From positions 248,001 through 312,000 of the forward strand of contig NZ_CP170448.1 in NCBI RefSeq assembly GCF_042466685.1: a stretch of DNA of 64,000 nt. Reading direction: 5' to 3'. A program made the position numbers and the translations under genes. Within the stretch, counting starts at the first letter, position 1. Every line of letters starts with the position of its first letter. This stretch comes from Vreelandella sp042466685. Lineage in GTDB: Bacteria; Pseudomonadota; Gammaproteobacteria; Pseudomonadales; Halomonadaceae. The notes under the pieces were generated by a model. That model ran no database searches, had not been told where the DNA came from, and saw only the letters and a list, made by a program, of their open reading frames with translations. This document shows positions 52,250 to 59,314 of the stretch, piece by piece.

Positions 52250-54106
52250 ATGACGCACGCTTGCAGCTTATCAACAGCCTCCAGGGACGGTGACACATCA
52301 TCGACACCACCGCTGGTGATTAGGGTGGCAGCAGAGGGCAGCAGGCAAATGACCGCACAAGAAGCGCAGTGGCTAAAAAAGATCATTGCACAAGAAGAGT
52401 TGCATGTGCTTTTTCAGCCCATTGTGGATGCCAGCCAACAGGCGATTTATGGCTACGAAGCACTGATCCGAGGGCCTAAAACCTCGCCGCTGTACTCCCC
52501 GTTACGTTTGTTTGAGGTGGCTACCCAGGCCGGGAAGTTAGTCGAGTTAGATTTGCTTTGTCGGCGCCTCGCCATACAGCGTTTTGCAGAGCTCGACCTA
52601 CCCGGTTTGCTGTTTCTTAACGTGATGCCGCTGACGATTGTGGAGCGCGACTTTCGCGAAGGCTTAACCCTTGGCTTTATTCGTGACAGCGGTTTGCCCC
52701 CAGAGCGGGTGGTGATCGAACTCACTGAACATGTGCCTATCCATGACTATGAACTAATGCGCCAGGCGGTGGATCACTACCGCACCATGGGCTTCCAGGT
52801 GGCGCTGGATGATCTCGGTGCCGGGCACTCAAGCCTGCGCCACTGGTCTGAGCTGCGCCCCGATTTCGTTAAGCTCGATCGCCACTTTATCTCCGGCATC
52901 GACCAGGATCCTGCCAAGCGAGAATTCCTACGCTCGATCCTCGATGTGGCCCGTAGTCTGGATTGCCAGGTCATTGCCGAAGGCGTGGAGACCGCCGCCG
53001 AGCATCTCTGCTTGTGGGAACTCGACCGCGGCCTCGCGCTGCTGCAAGGTTTCTATTTTGCTCGACCCACCCAGCAGCCGCCGTTGGAACTCAACATGCT
53101 GCTGCCGGCGACCACCCATTTAAAAAGTCCCGCTGGCCGCACCGCCCGCTCAATTTTGCGGACTACCGAGGCCATCACCACGGATTGCGCTGTGCCGTAT
53201 ATCTCCGAACGTTTTCGTCAACAGCCCAGCTTGCGCTGTGTGGCCGTGCTGGAGAATGGCAAGCCCGTAGCGGTGGTGCGCCGCAATGCATTTTTAACCC
53301 TGTTTACCAACCCCTACAGCCATTCACTTTATGCCAAGCGCCGTGTGCTGGACGTTGCTGATGCACGCATGCTGGTGGCTGAAGCAGATACGCCGCTGGA
53401 GATTTTGAGCCAGAAGCTGACCGATAGCCGGGATATCGAGCAGGAGGACTTTGTTATCGTTAAGGCTAACGGTGACTACCTGGGCATGGGCAATATCGTT
53501 GACCTACTACGTGAAATTACTGCCATTCAGGTGCGTCAAGCCCGCCACGCCAATCCGCTGACGGGCTTGCCGGGCAATATTCTGATTAATGAAACCCTGG
53601 CCGCCTATTTAGCTGCAGAGCGCGGGTTTGCCGCGGCCTACGTTGATTTGGATAACTTTAAAGCCTTTAACGACGCCTATGGCTACGCCCGCGGTGACCA
53701 CATCATTATTTCGCTATCGCGGCTGCTGCAAGCCCAGGTAGAGAACGCCGGGGGATTTATCGGCCATATTGGCGGTGACGATTTCATGATGCTGCTGCCG
53801 CTTGAGCACTGGGAAAGTGTTTGTAAGCAAATTCTGCACTCATTCGAGGTGATGGCCCCGGGTTTCTACGAAGAGGCTGACCGCCTTCAGGGCGGGATTC
53901 ATATCGAAAACCGACAAAATAGACTGACGTTTTACCCTTTTGTCAGTGTCTCGATTGCGGTGAAGCCCATCCCCGATGCGACCAACTGTCAATCGCTGGA
54001 TATAGCGGGTGAACTTTCCGAGCTGAAGCATCAAGCCAAAAAAATCCCTGGCAATAGTCTGTTCGTGGAGCGTCGCGGCCGCGATGCTGCTCAAGCCACA
54101 CATTAA
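52250..54106 (+). CDS. EAL-CBS-like-GGDEF c-di-GMP signalling protein
   Basis: 618 residues from ATG at 52250, or 585 from ATG at 52349; the first lacks a ribosome binding site and the extra 33 residues look unstructured. EAL domain: FQPIVDASQQAIYGYEALIRG, VVIELTEH, VALDDLGAGHSSL, KLDRHFI, QVIAEGVET, so the phosphodiesterase site looks intact. A middle CBS-like region (about 300-430) follows. The C-terminal GGDEF domain has NPLTGLPGNILINE and HIGGDDFMML, with GGDDF in place of GGDEF, which may reduce cyclase activity. Soluble. Likely lowers or senses c-di-GMP. Confidence 0.87.
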   Translation: MTHACSLSTASRDGDTSSTPPLVIRVAAEGSRQMTAQEAQWLKKIIAQEELHVLFQPIVDASQQAIYGYEALIRGPKTSPLYSPLRLFEVATQAGKLVELDLLCRRLAIQRFAELDLPGLLFLNVMPLTIVERDFREGLTLGFIRDSGLPPERVVIELTEHVPIHDYELMRQAVDHYRTMGFQVALDDLGAGHSSLRHWSELRPDFVKLDRHFISGIDQDPAKREFLRSILDVARSLDCQVIAEGVETAAEHLCLWELDRGLALLQGFYFARPTQQPPLELNMLLPATTHLKSPAGRTARSILRTTEAITTDCAVPYISERFRQQPSLRCVAVLENGKPVAVVRRNAFLTLFTNPYSHSLYAKRRVLDVADARMLVAEADTPLEILSQKLTDSRDIEQEDFVIVKANGDYLGMGNIVDLLREITAIQVRQARHANPLTGLPGNILINETLAAYLAAERGFAAAYVDLDNFKAFNDAYGYARGDHIIISLSRLLQAQVENAGGFIGHIGGDDFMMLLPLEHWESVCKQILHSFEVMAPGFYEEADRLQGGIHIENRQNRLTFYPFVSVSIAVKPIPDATNCQSLDIAGELSELKHQAKKIPGNSLFVERRGRDAAQATH

Positions 54107-54169
54107 AGATGCCTGCTTAAAAACGTCACGAAGTGGTCATATAAGTGCCCCATTTTTGTCATCTGGACT

Positions 54170-54187
54170 CGTCAGGATGTTGTCATC
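54170..54187 (+). promoter_or_regulatory. Possible Pho-type box upstream of phnD
   Basis: TCGTCAG-GATG-TTGTCAT, two GTCA cores 11 bases apart as in PhoB boxes (10 of 14 fixed positions). A third TTTGTCATC lies just upstream (54156-54164). Phosphonate uptake genes are often PhoB-controlled. Confidence 0.35.
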
Positions 54188-54221
54188 TTTTAACAACTCT
54201 ACAGAACGCTACAGGTGACCC

Positions 54222-55187
54222 ATGCAAACATTATCCCTCTCCCGCACGTTAATCAGTGCCGCCGTTGCCAGTGCCTTCGCCTTGGCCGCTGTAAACGCCT
54301 CTGCGGATCTTTCATCACGCTATGTGGATAATGATGGCGATATGATCGCCGATGTTCCCAGCGACGAGTCACAGTGGGTTGACCCGGATACCCTGGTGTT
54401 TGCCTATACCCCGGTTGAAGATCCCGCGGTTTACGCGGATGTCTGGTCTGACTTTCTGGATCACCTGAGCGAAGCCACCGGTAAAAAAGTCCAGTTCTTT
54501 CCGGTCCAGTCCAACGCTGCCCAGCAGGAAGCGCTGCGCGCTGGCCGCCTGCACGTCGCTGGCTTTAATACCGGCGGCGTACCGGTGGCGGTTAACTGCG
54601 GTGGCTTCCGTCCCTTCGCCATGATGGCCGCTGAAGATGGCAGCTTTGGCTACGAGATGGAGATCATCACCTACCCAGGAAGCGGCATTGAAGACGTTGA
54701 AGACTTGCAGGGTCGCCAGCTAGCGTTTACCTCCGAGACTTCCAACTCTGGCTTCCGCGCCCCGTCAGCGTTGCTGCGCTCTGAGTACGGCATGGAAGCG
54801 GGCGAAGATTTCGAGACCGCTTTTTCGGGCTCCCACGACAACTCAATTCTCGGCGTGGTCAACGAAGACTACGACGCGGCGGCGATTGCTAACTCCGTGG
54901 GCAAGCGAATGATTTCCCGCGGTGTGGTGAACGAAGGTGATTACGACATCATCTACACCTCACAAACCTTCCCCACCACCGCTTACGGGCTGGCGAATAA
55001 CCTGAATCCGGAACTTGCCGAGAAAATTCAGGATGCGTTCTTCAGCTACGACTGGGAAGGCACTGCCCTCGAGTCAGAATTCGCCAACTCCGGCGAAGCA
55101 CAGTTTATTCCGATTACTTATCAGGAAAACTGGGAAGTTATTCGCACCATCGCTGACGCCAACGGCGTGACCTACGACTGCGATTAA
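54222..55187 (+). CDS. phnD: Phosphonate/phosphite ABC transporter binding protein PhnD
   Basis: 321 residues with a signal peptide to about residue 28 (AAVNASA|DLSSRY). PhnD features are LVFAYTPVEDPAVYADVWSDFLDHL, FNTGGVPVAVNCGGFRPFAM, FTSETSNSGFRAPSALL and FSGSHDNSILGVVNEDYDAAAIAN. It binds phosphonates, phosphite or related anions. First gene of phnDCEE. A 12-bp hairpin follows its stop. Confidence 0.9.
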   Translation: MQTLSLSRTLISAAVASAFALAAVNASADLSSRYVDNDGDMIADVPSDESQWVDPDTLVFAYTPVEDPAVYADVWSDFLDHLSEATGKKVQFFPVQSNAAQQEALRAGRLHVAGFNTGGVPVAVNCGGFRPFAMMAAEDGSFGYEMEIITYPGSGIEDVEDLQGRQLAFTSETSNSGFRAPSALLRSEYGMEAGEDFETAFSGSHDNSILGVVNEDYDAAAIANSVGKRMISRGVVNEGDYDIIYTSQTFPTTAYGLANNLNPELAEKIQDAFFSYDWEGTALESEFANSGEAQFIPITYQENWEVIRTIADANGVTYDCD

Positions 55188-55211
55188 TCTCTAAGCAGCA
55201 CCCCAATACGA

Positions 55212-55239
55212 TCGGCCAGGAGGGCAACCTTCTGGCCGA
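55212..55239 (+). terminator. Intercistronic hairpin phnD-phnC
   Basis: TCGGCCAGGAGG / CCTTCTGGCCGA, 12 bp with one G-T pair and a GCAA tetraloop. No U-run follows, so a 3'-end-protecting or partially terminating role is more likely than full termination. Confidence 0.65.
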
Positions 55240-55264
55240 ACCGCTATGTAGATGAGGCACTTCC

Positions 55265-56125
55265 ATGTTGACACTCACCGGCGTTGGCAAACGTTACCCT
55301 ACCGGGGATCGAGCGCTGACGGATATTGAACTCACGCTGCCCAAAGGCCAAGTGCTGGCGCTGATTGGCCCCTCTGGCGCGGGTAAAAGCACGCTAATTC
55401 GCTGTGTTAACCGGCTGGTTGAGCCTACCCAGGGCAGCATTCGTCTGGACGGCACGGAGCTGACGAAGCTTTCGGGGCATAAGCTGCGTCACGCCCGCCG
55501 CTCCATGGGCATGATTTTCCAAGAGTATGCGCTGGTAGACCGCTTAACCGTGATGGAGAACGTACTCTCGGGTCAGCTCGGTTATGTGGGCTTTTGGCGC
55601 AGCTTCCTGCGCCGCTACCCGCAGGAGGCCGTGATTGAAGCCTTCCGTCTATTGGAGCGAGTGGGGCTGCCGCATGCCATTGATAAACGCGCCGATGCCC
55701 TGTCCGGTGGCCAACGCCAACGGGTGGGTATCGCCAGGGCGCTCCTGCAAAGTCCCAAGCTGTTGCTGGTGGATGAACCTACCGCCAGCCTTGACCCAAA
55801 AACTTCCCGCCAAATTATGCGTTTGATTCGCGAGCTATGCGCAGAGCGCGAACTGGCGGCGATCATCAATATTCACGACGTGGCCCTGGCTCAGCAGTTT
55901 GCCGATCGTATTGTCGGCCTGCGCGCGGGAGAGATCGTTTTTGATGGCCTGCCCAGCGAGCTCGACAGCGAGATACTCACCACGATCTATGGCGAAGAGG
56001 AGTGGGACACCACGCCTGAGCCAGTGGACGATGAAGTCAGCGGTGATGAAGCGACTAACACTGCCCCGTTTAATCCTCCCTACGCGCGGGTGATGTCGAC
56101 CATTGAAGCGGGAGCGACACGATGA
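55265..56125 (+). CDS. phnC: Phosphonate ABC transporter ATPase PhnC
   Basis: 286 residues. Walker A GPSGAGKST, Q-loop FQEYALVDRLTVMENVLSGQLG, signature LSGGQRQRVGIARAL, Walker B LLLVDEPTASLD, as in PhnC. The C-terminal ~40 residues (EEEWDTTPEPVDDEVSGDEATN) are an acidic, non-conserved tail. It overlaps phnE by four bases (ATGA). Confidence 0.92.
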   Translation: MLTLTGVGKRYPTGDRALTDIELTLPKGQVLALIGPSGAGKSTLIRCVNRLVEPTQGSIRLDGTELTKLSGHKLRHARRSMGMIFQEYALVDRLTVMENVLSGQLGYVGFWRSFLRRYPQEAVIEAFRLLERVGLPHAIDKRADALSGGQRQRVGIARALLQSPKLLLVDEPTASLDPKTSRQIMRLIRELCAERELAAIINIHDVALAQQFADRIVGLRAGEIVFDGLPSELDSEILTTIYGEEEWDTTPEPVDDEVSGDEATNTAPFNPPYARVMSTIEAGATR

Positions 56126-56940
56126 ACGAGCAGGCACGCCAGCAGTCGGCGCAGCGCGGTCAGTGGCGGCGTCTACCGCTAATTGAAAGCCCTCGCTTGC
56201 GCTGGGGGCTAGCCATCGGCGCGGTGGTGTATCTGTTTTTAGCGCTTGCCTCGGTAGAGGTGAACTGGGCGCGGGTAGCGGAAGGCGCAGGCCGGGCGGT
56301 TAATTTTTTAGGCGCCTTTATGCAGCCAGACTTTGTCAGTCGCTACGACGATATCGTTGCGGGCTTGCTGGAAAGTTTGACCATGACACTCACCTCCACG
56401 GTACTGGGTGTGCTGCTGGCGATACCCGTAGGCTTAGGCGCGGCGCGAAATATCTCACCGCTGCCGATCTACTTTGTGTGTCGCGGGATTATTGCCGTTT
56501 CGCGCACCTTTCAGGAGATCATCATCGCCATTCTGTTTGTGGTGATGTTCGGCTTTGGGCCCTTTGCGGGCATGATCACCCTGGCTTTCGCGACAATTGG
56601 CTTTATGGCCAAGCTGCTGGCGGAAGATATCGAAGACTTGGATTGGCGTCAGGTGGAAGCGGTGCGTGCCACCGGCGCCAGCTGGTGGCAGACCATGAAT
56701 CACGCCGTGCAGCCCCAGGTGATGCCGCGTTTGATCGGGCTCTCTATGTACCGGCTGGATATCAATTTCCGGGAGTCCTCGGTAATCGGCATTGTCGGCG
56801 CAGGCGGTATTGGTGCTACGCTGAACACCTCACTGAGCCGCTATGAGTACGACACCTCCGCGGCGATTCTGCTGATCATTATCGCTATCGTGCTGCTATG
56901 TGAATATAGCTCTAGCCATGTTCGCCGCTGGACTCAGTAA
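56122..56940 (+). CDS. phnE: Phosphonate ABC transporter permease PhnE
   Basis: 272-residue permease. One span near the N-terminus and the core SLTMTLTSTVLGVLLAIPVGLGAARN, followed by the PhnE-specific loop DLDWRQVEAVRATGASWWQTMNHAV and FRESSVIGIVGAGGIGATL. First of two permeases; the pair should form a heterodimeric pore. Confidence 0.92.
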   Translation: MNEQARQQSAQRGQWRRLPLIESPRLRWGLAIGAVVYLFLALASVEVNWARVAEGAGRAVNFLGAFMQPDFVSRYDDIVAGLLESLTMTLTSTVLGVLLAIPVGLGAARNISPLPIYFVCRGIIAVSRTFQEIIIAILFVVMFGFGPFAGMITLAFATIGFMAKLLAEDIEDLDWRQVEAVRATGASWWQTMNHAVQPQVMPRLIGLSMYRLDINFRESSVIGIVGAGGIGATLNTSLSRYEYDTSAAILLIIIAIVLLCEYSSSHVRRWTQ

Positions 56941-56988
56941 ATGCTGATTCAGTAGCTTCTGGTTCAATAATTTCTGGCCCCTTAATTT
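56928..56988. repeat. Four degenerate ~15-bp tandem units beginning at the phnE stop
   Basis: CTGGACTCAGTAAATG (contains the TAA stop), CTGATTCAGTAGCTT, CTGGTTCAATAATTT and CTGGCCCCTTAATTT follow each other without a gap. Similarity fades from left to right. They fill most of the space between the two phnE genes. Confidence 0.75.
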
Positions 56989-57001
56989 GTCGAGAGTTTA
57001 A

Positions 57002-57817
57002 ATGCCTGTTTCCACTACACCCCAGGGTCAGCCAGTTTGGCAGCGGCGTACTACCCGCGCTCAATGGTTGCAGTACCTGGCTTGGCTGGCGGGTGTCAGC
57101 CTATTTCTGCTCTGCTGGAAGATGATTTCCGACAACACTATGTGGGTATTTGTGGAAGATGCCGGTCGCCAGGGAGCAGACTTGATCAGCCGCATGACCC
57201 CTCCCAAGTGGGGCTACGCCAGTGTGCTCTGGAAGCCCATGTGGGACACCATCAATATCGCTACGTTGGGCACCGCGCTAGGGATTATGATGGCGTTTCC
57301 AGTGGCATTTTTAGCCGCCCGTAACACTACGCCGCATCCGCTGGTGCGCAGCGCCGCCCTGGTCATCATTGTCTCCTCGCGCTCCATTAATTCGCTGATT
57401 TGGGCGATGCTGCTGGTGACCATTCTCGGCCCTGGCGTGCTGGCAGGGATTATCGCCATTGCCCTGCGCTCCATCGGCTTTGTGGGCAAGCTGCTTTACG
57501 AAGCGATTGAAGAGATACACCCCACCCCCGTCGAGGCGATTAGTGCGACCGGCGCAAGCCGGCTGCAGGTGATGAACTATGGCGTACTGCCCCAGGTGAT
57601 GCCTGCATTCGCGGGGATTAGCGTTTACCGCTGGGACATTAATATTCGCGAGTCGACGGTATTGGGCTTGGTGGGCGCAGGCGGTATCGGTCTGCAGTTG
57701 AATGCCTCGATCAATAGCCTCGCCTGGAATCAGGTTAGCGTTATTTTTATTATGATTTTCGCTACTGTATTGGTCTCCGAGTGGATCTCTGCACGGGTTC
57801 GTCACGCCATTATTTAA
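57002..57817 (+). CDS. phnE: Phosphonate ABC transporter permease PhnE (second)
   Basis: 271-residue permease paralogous to the gene before it: TINIATLGTALGIMMAFPVAFLAARN, SINSLIWAMLLVTILGPG, EEIHPTPVEAISATGASRLQVMNYGVLPQVMP and IRESTVLGLVGAGGIGLQL. Two-permease phnDCEE sets are common where the substrate is phosphite or a specific phosphonate. No C-P lyase or phosphonatase is in the window. Confidence 0.92.
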   Translation: MPVSTTPQGQPVWQRRTTRAQWLQYLAWLAGVSLFLLCWKMISDNTMWVFVEDAGRQGADLISRMTPPKWGYASVLWKPMWDTINIATLGTALGIMMAFPVAFLAARNTTPHPLVRSAALVIIVSSRSINSLIWAMLLVTILGPGVLAGIIAIALRSIGFVGKLLYEAIEEIHPTPVEAISATGASRLQVMNYGVLPQVMPAFAGISVYRWDINIRESTVLGLVGAGGIGLQLNASINSLAWNQVSVIFIMIFATVLVSEWISARVRHAII

Positions 57818-57847
57818 CTGAATTATTTAACTGAATTATTTAACTAA
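57809..57847. repeat. Three 13-bp tandem repeats across the second phnE stop
   Basis: ATTATTTAACTGA at 57809, 57822 and 57835 (the third ends AA in place of GA). The first copy contains the TAA stop codon; the other copies repeat the stop and the sequence after it, so the array duplicates the gene end into the 3' untranslated region. Confidence 0.92.
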
Positions 57848-57870
57848 ATTTAGCCACCCAGGAGGCGAGT

Positions 57871-58500
57871 ATGCGTTTTCCCGACGCGGAGATCACGACG
57901 ATTGATTTACTGCGCCACGGTGAACCGATAGGTGGCCGTATGCTGCGCGGCTCCACCGATCACCCGTTGAGTGAAACCGGCTGGCAGCAGGTGACCGATG
58001 CGGTAATGCGGCAGACGGTCGACGGGCATCTGCCCTACGATGCGATCGTGACCTCGCCGTTAACACGCTGCCGCGAGTTTGCCCTGTGGCTGGGCGAAGA
58101 GTTTGATCTGCCCATTCAGGTGGAGGAGGCTTTTGCCGAGCTGCACTTGGGGCGATGGGAAGGCAAAACCCACGCCCAGGTGTTTGCCGAAGAGGGCACC
58201 GAGCGAATGAGTGCGTTTTGGTACGACCCTGCCTCGGTGTCTCCCCCCGGCGGTGAAACCCTGCAAGCCTTTGATGCTCGCCTGGGCGAGGCCTGGCAGC
58301 AGCTATTAAGCCACCCACCTGGCCAGCATGTGCTGGTGGTGGCGCACCTGTTTGTCTGCAACGGGCTGCTGCGTCAGGTGATCGAGCAGCCGCTTTCGCG
58401 GGTATTAACAATGGACTTACCCTACGCGGCCATGAGCCGGGTGCGTCATGAGCGCCACGCGCTGGGCGCAACCAGCTTTGTGGAGTGGATCGGCCGTTAA
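57871..58500 (+). CDS. Histidine phosphatase-family protein
   Basis: 209 residues of the phosphoglycerate-mutase-like superfamily. The catalytic motif is LLRHGEPIGG, with the arginine in TSPLTRCREFAL, the glutamate region AELHLGRWEGKTHAQ and the late histidine in VVAHLFVCNGLL. Cytoplasmic. AGGAGG precedes the ATG. It follows the phn genes on the same strand and probably belongs to the operon; such a phosphatase could act on an imported phosphoester. It resembles CobC/GpmB-type enzymes, but no cobalamin genes are near. Confidence 0.87.
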   Translation: MRFPDAEITTIDLLRHGEPIGGRMLRGSTDHPLSETGWQQVTDAVMRQTVDGHLPYDAIVTSPLTRCREFALWLGEEFDLPIQVEEAFAELHLGRWEGKTHAQVFAEEGTERMSAFWYDPASVSPPGGETLQAFDARLGEAWQQLLSHPPGQHVLVVAHLFVCNGLLRQVIEQPLSRVLTMDLPYAAMSRVRHERHALGATSFVEWIGR

Positions 58501-58565
58501 TCATTGGCGGCTAGGCAGGCTTTGCGCCATCATGAAGGCAAGCGGGTTTATCGGAGCGGTTGTCC

Positions 58566-59078
58566 ATGATATCGGTTCGTCTGTGGCTTCTACCTTGCGG
58601 GTTGGCTCAATTGGGAAGGTGTCTGCTTACCTGCCTGTTCATACTGATGCTGGCGGGTTGTGCCAGTCGCGAACTGACCCCCATTGAGGCACCGCCTAAC
58701 CGCGCAGGTCTCTCAATGGAGCGCGCGTTGATTCTCTCCCATGCTCAGCAGGCTATTGGCACACCGTATCGCTTTGGGGGAAATACGCCCGATGGTCTGG
58801 ACTGCTCTGGCTTAGTGGAAATGACCTACCGGGCGGCGGGAATTCGCGTACCGCGTACCGCCGATGAGCAGTTTCGCGCTTTGCCACCCGCTAACGCCCC
58901 ACGCCCCGGAGATCTGCTTTTCTTTGGCGACCGTCGCAAAGCGACCCACGTCGGAATTTATCGTGGCAATGGCCAAATGATTCATGCCCCCGGCAATGGC
59001 CGTGCAGTGGTTAGCGTACCGTTAGAGATCGATTACTGGCAGGCGCGCTTTTTGGGTGCCGCCAGTCCCGCGCCTTAA
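58566..59078 (+). CDS. NlpC/P60-family lipoprotein (peptidoglycan endopeptidase)
   Basis: 170 residues. Start ATG at 58566 (GGAG upstream); lipobox LAGC (Cys 32). NlpC/P60 domain with catalytic cysteine in GLDCSGLVEMTYR, histidine in KATHVGIYRGNG and third residue His in MIHAPGNG. It cleaves the gamma-D-Glu-meso-Dap bond in cell-wall peptides, like Spr/MepS. A 12-bp GC palindrome (AGGGGCGCCCCT) overlaps the stop at 59078-59089. Confidence 0.9.
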   Translation: MISVRLWLLPCGLAQLGRCLLTCLFILMLAGCASRELTPIEAPPNRAGLSMERALILSHAQQAIGTPYRFGGNTPDGLDCSGLVEMTYRAAGIRVPRTADEQFRALPPANAPRPGDLLFFGDRRKATHVGIYRGNGQMIHAPGNGRAVVSVPLEIDYWQARFLGAASPAP

Positions 59079-59314
59079 GGGGCGCCCCTCTCAGTCGTTT
59101 GTTCCGTCAGGTCTTATGACGTGGGTCAATAACAGCCCCTAAAGACGCCCTATACTCACGCCGCCTTGCCATTATTTTATCTACTAAAGTTAATCGTATT
59201 TAATAATAGGGCAAAGTGCGGCAGACTTAGCTAAAACGCGTCAACTGATGCGGACAATAATACTCGAGCATGCCGCTTACCTCCCCAATGACGCTAAATG
59301 TTTGAGGTTAAGCC

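Noticed and set aside
59078..59089. AGGGGCGCCCCT palindrome as terminator of the NlpC/P60 gene
   Set aside because: It has no loop and no T-run; more likely an incidental GC palindrome.
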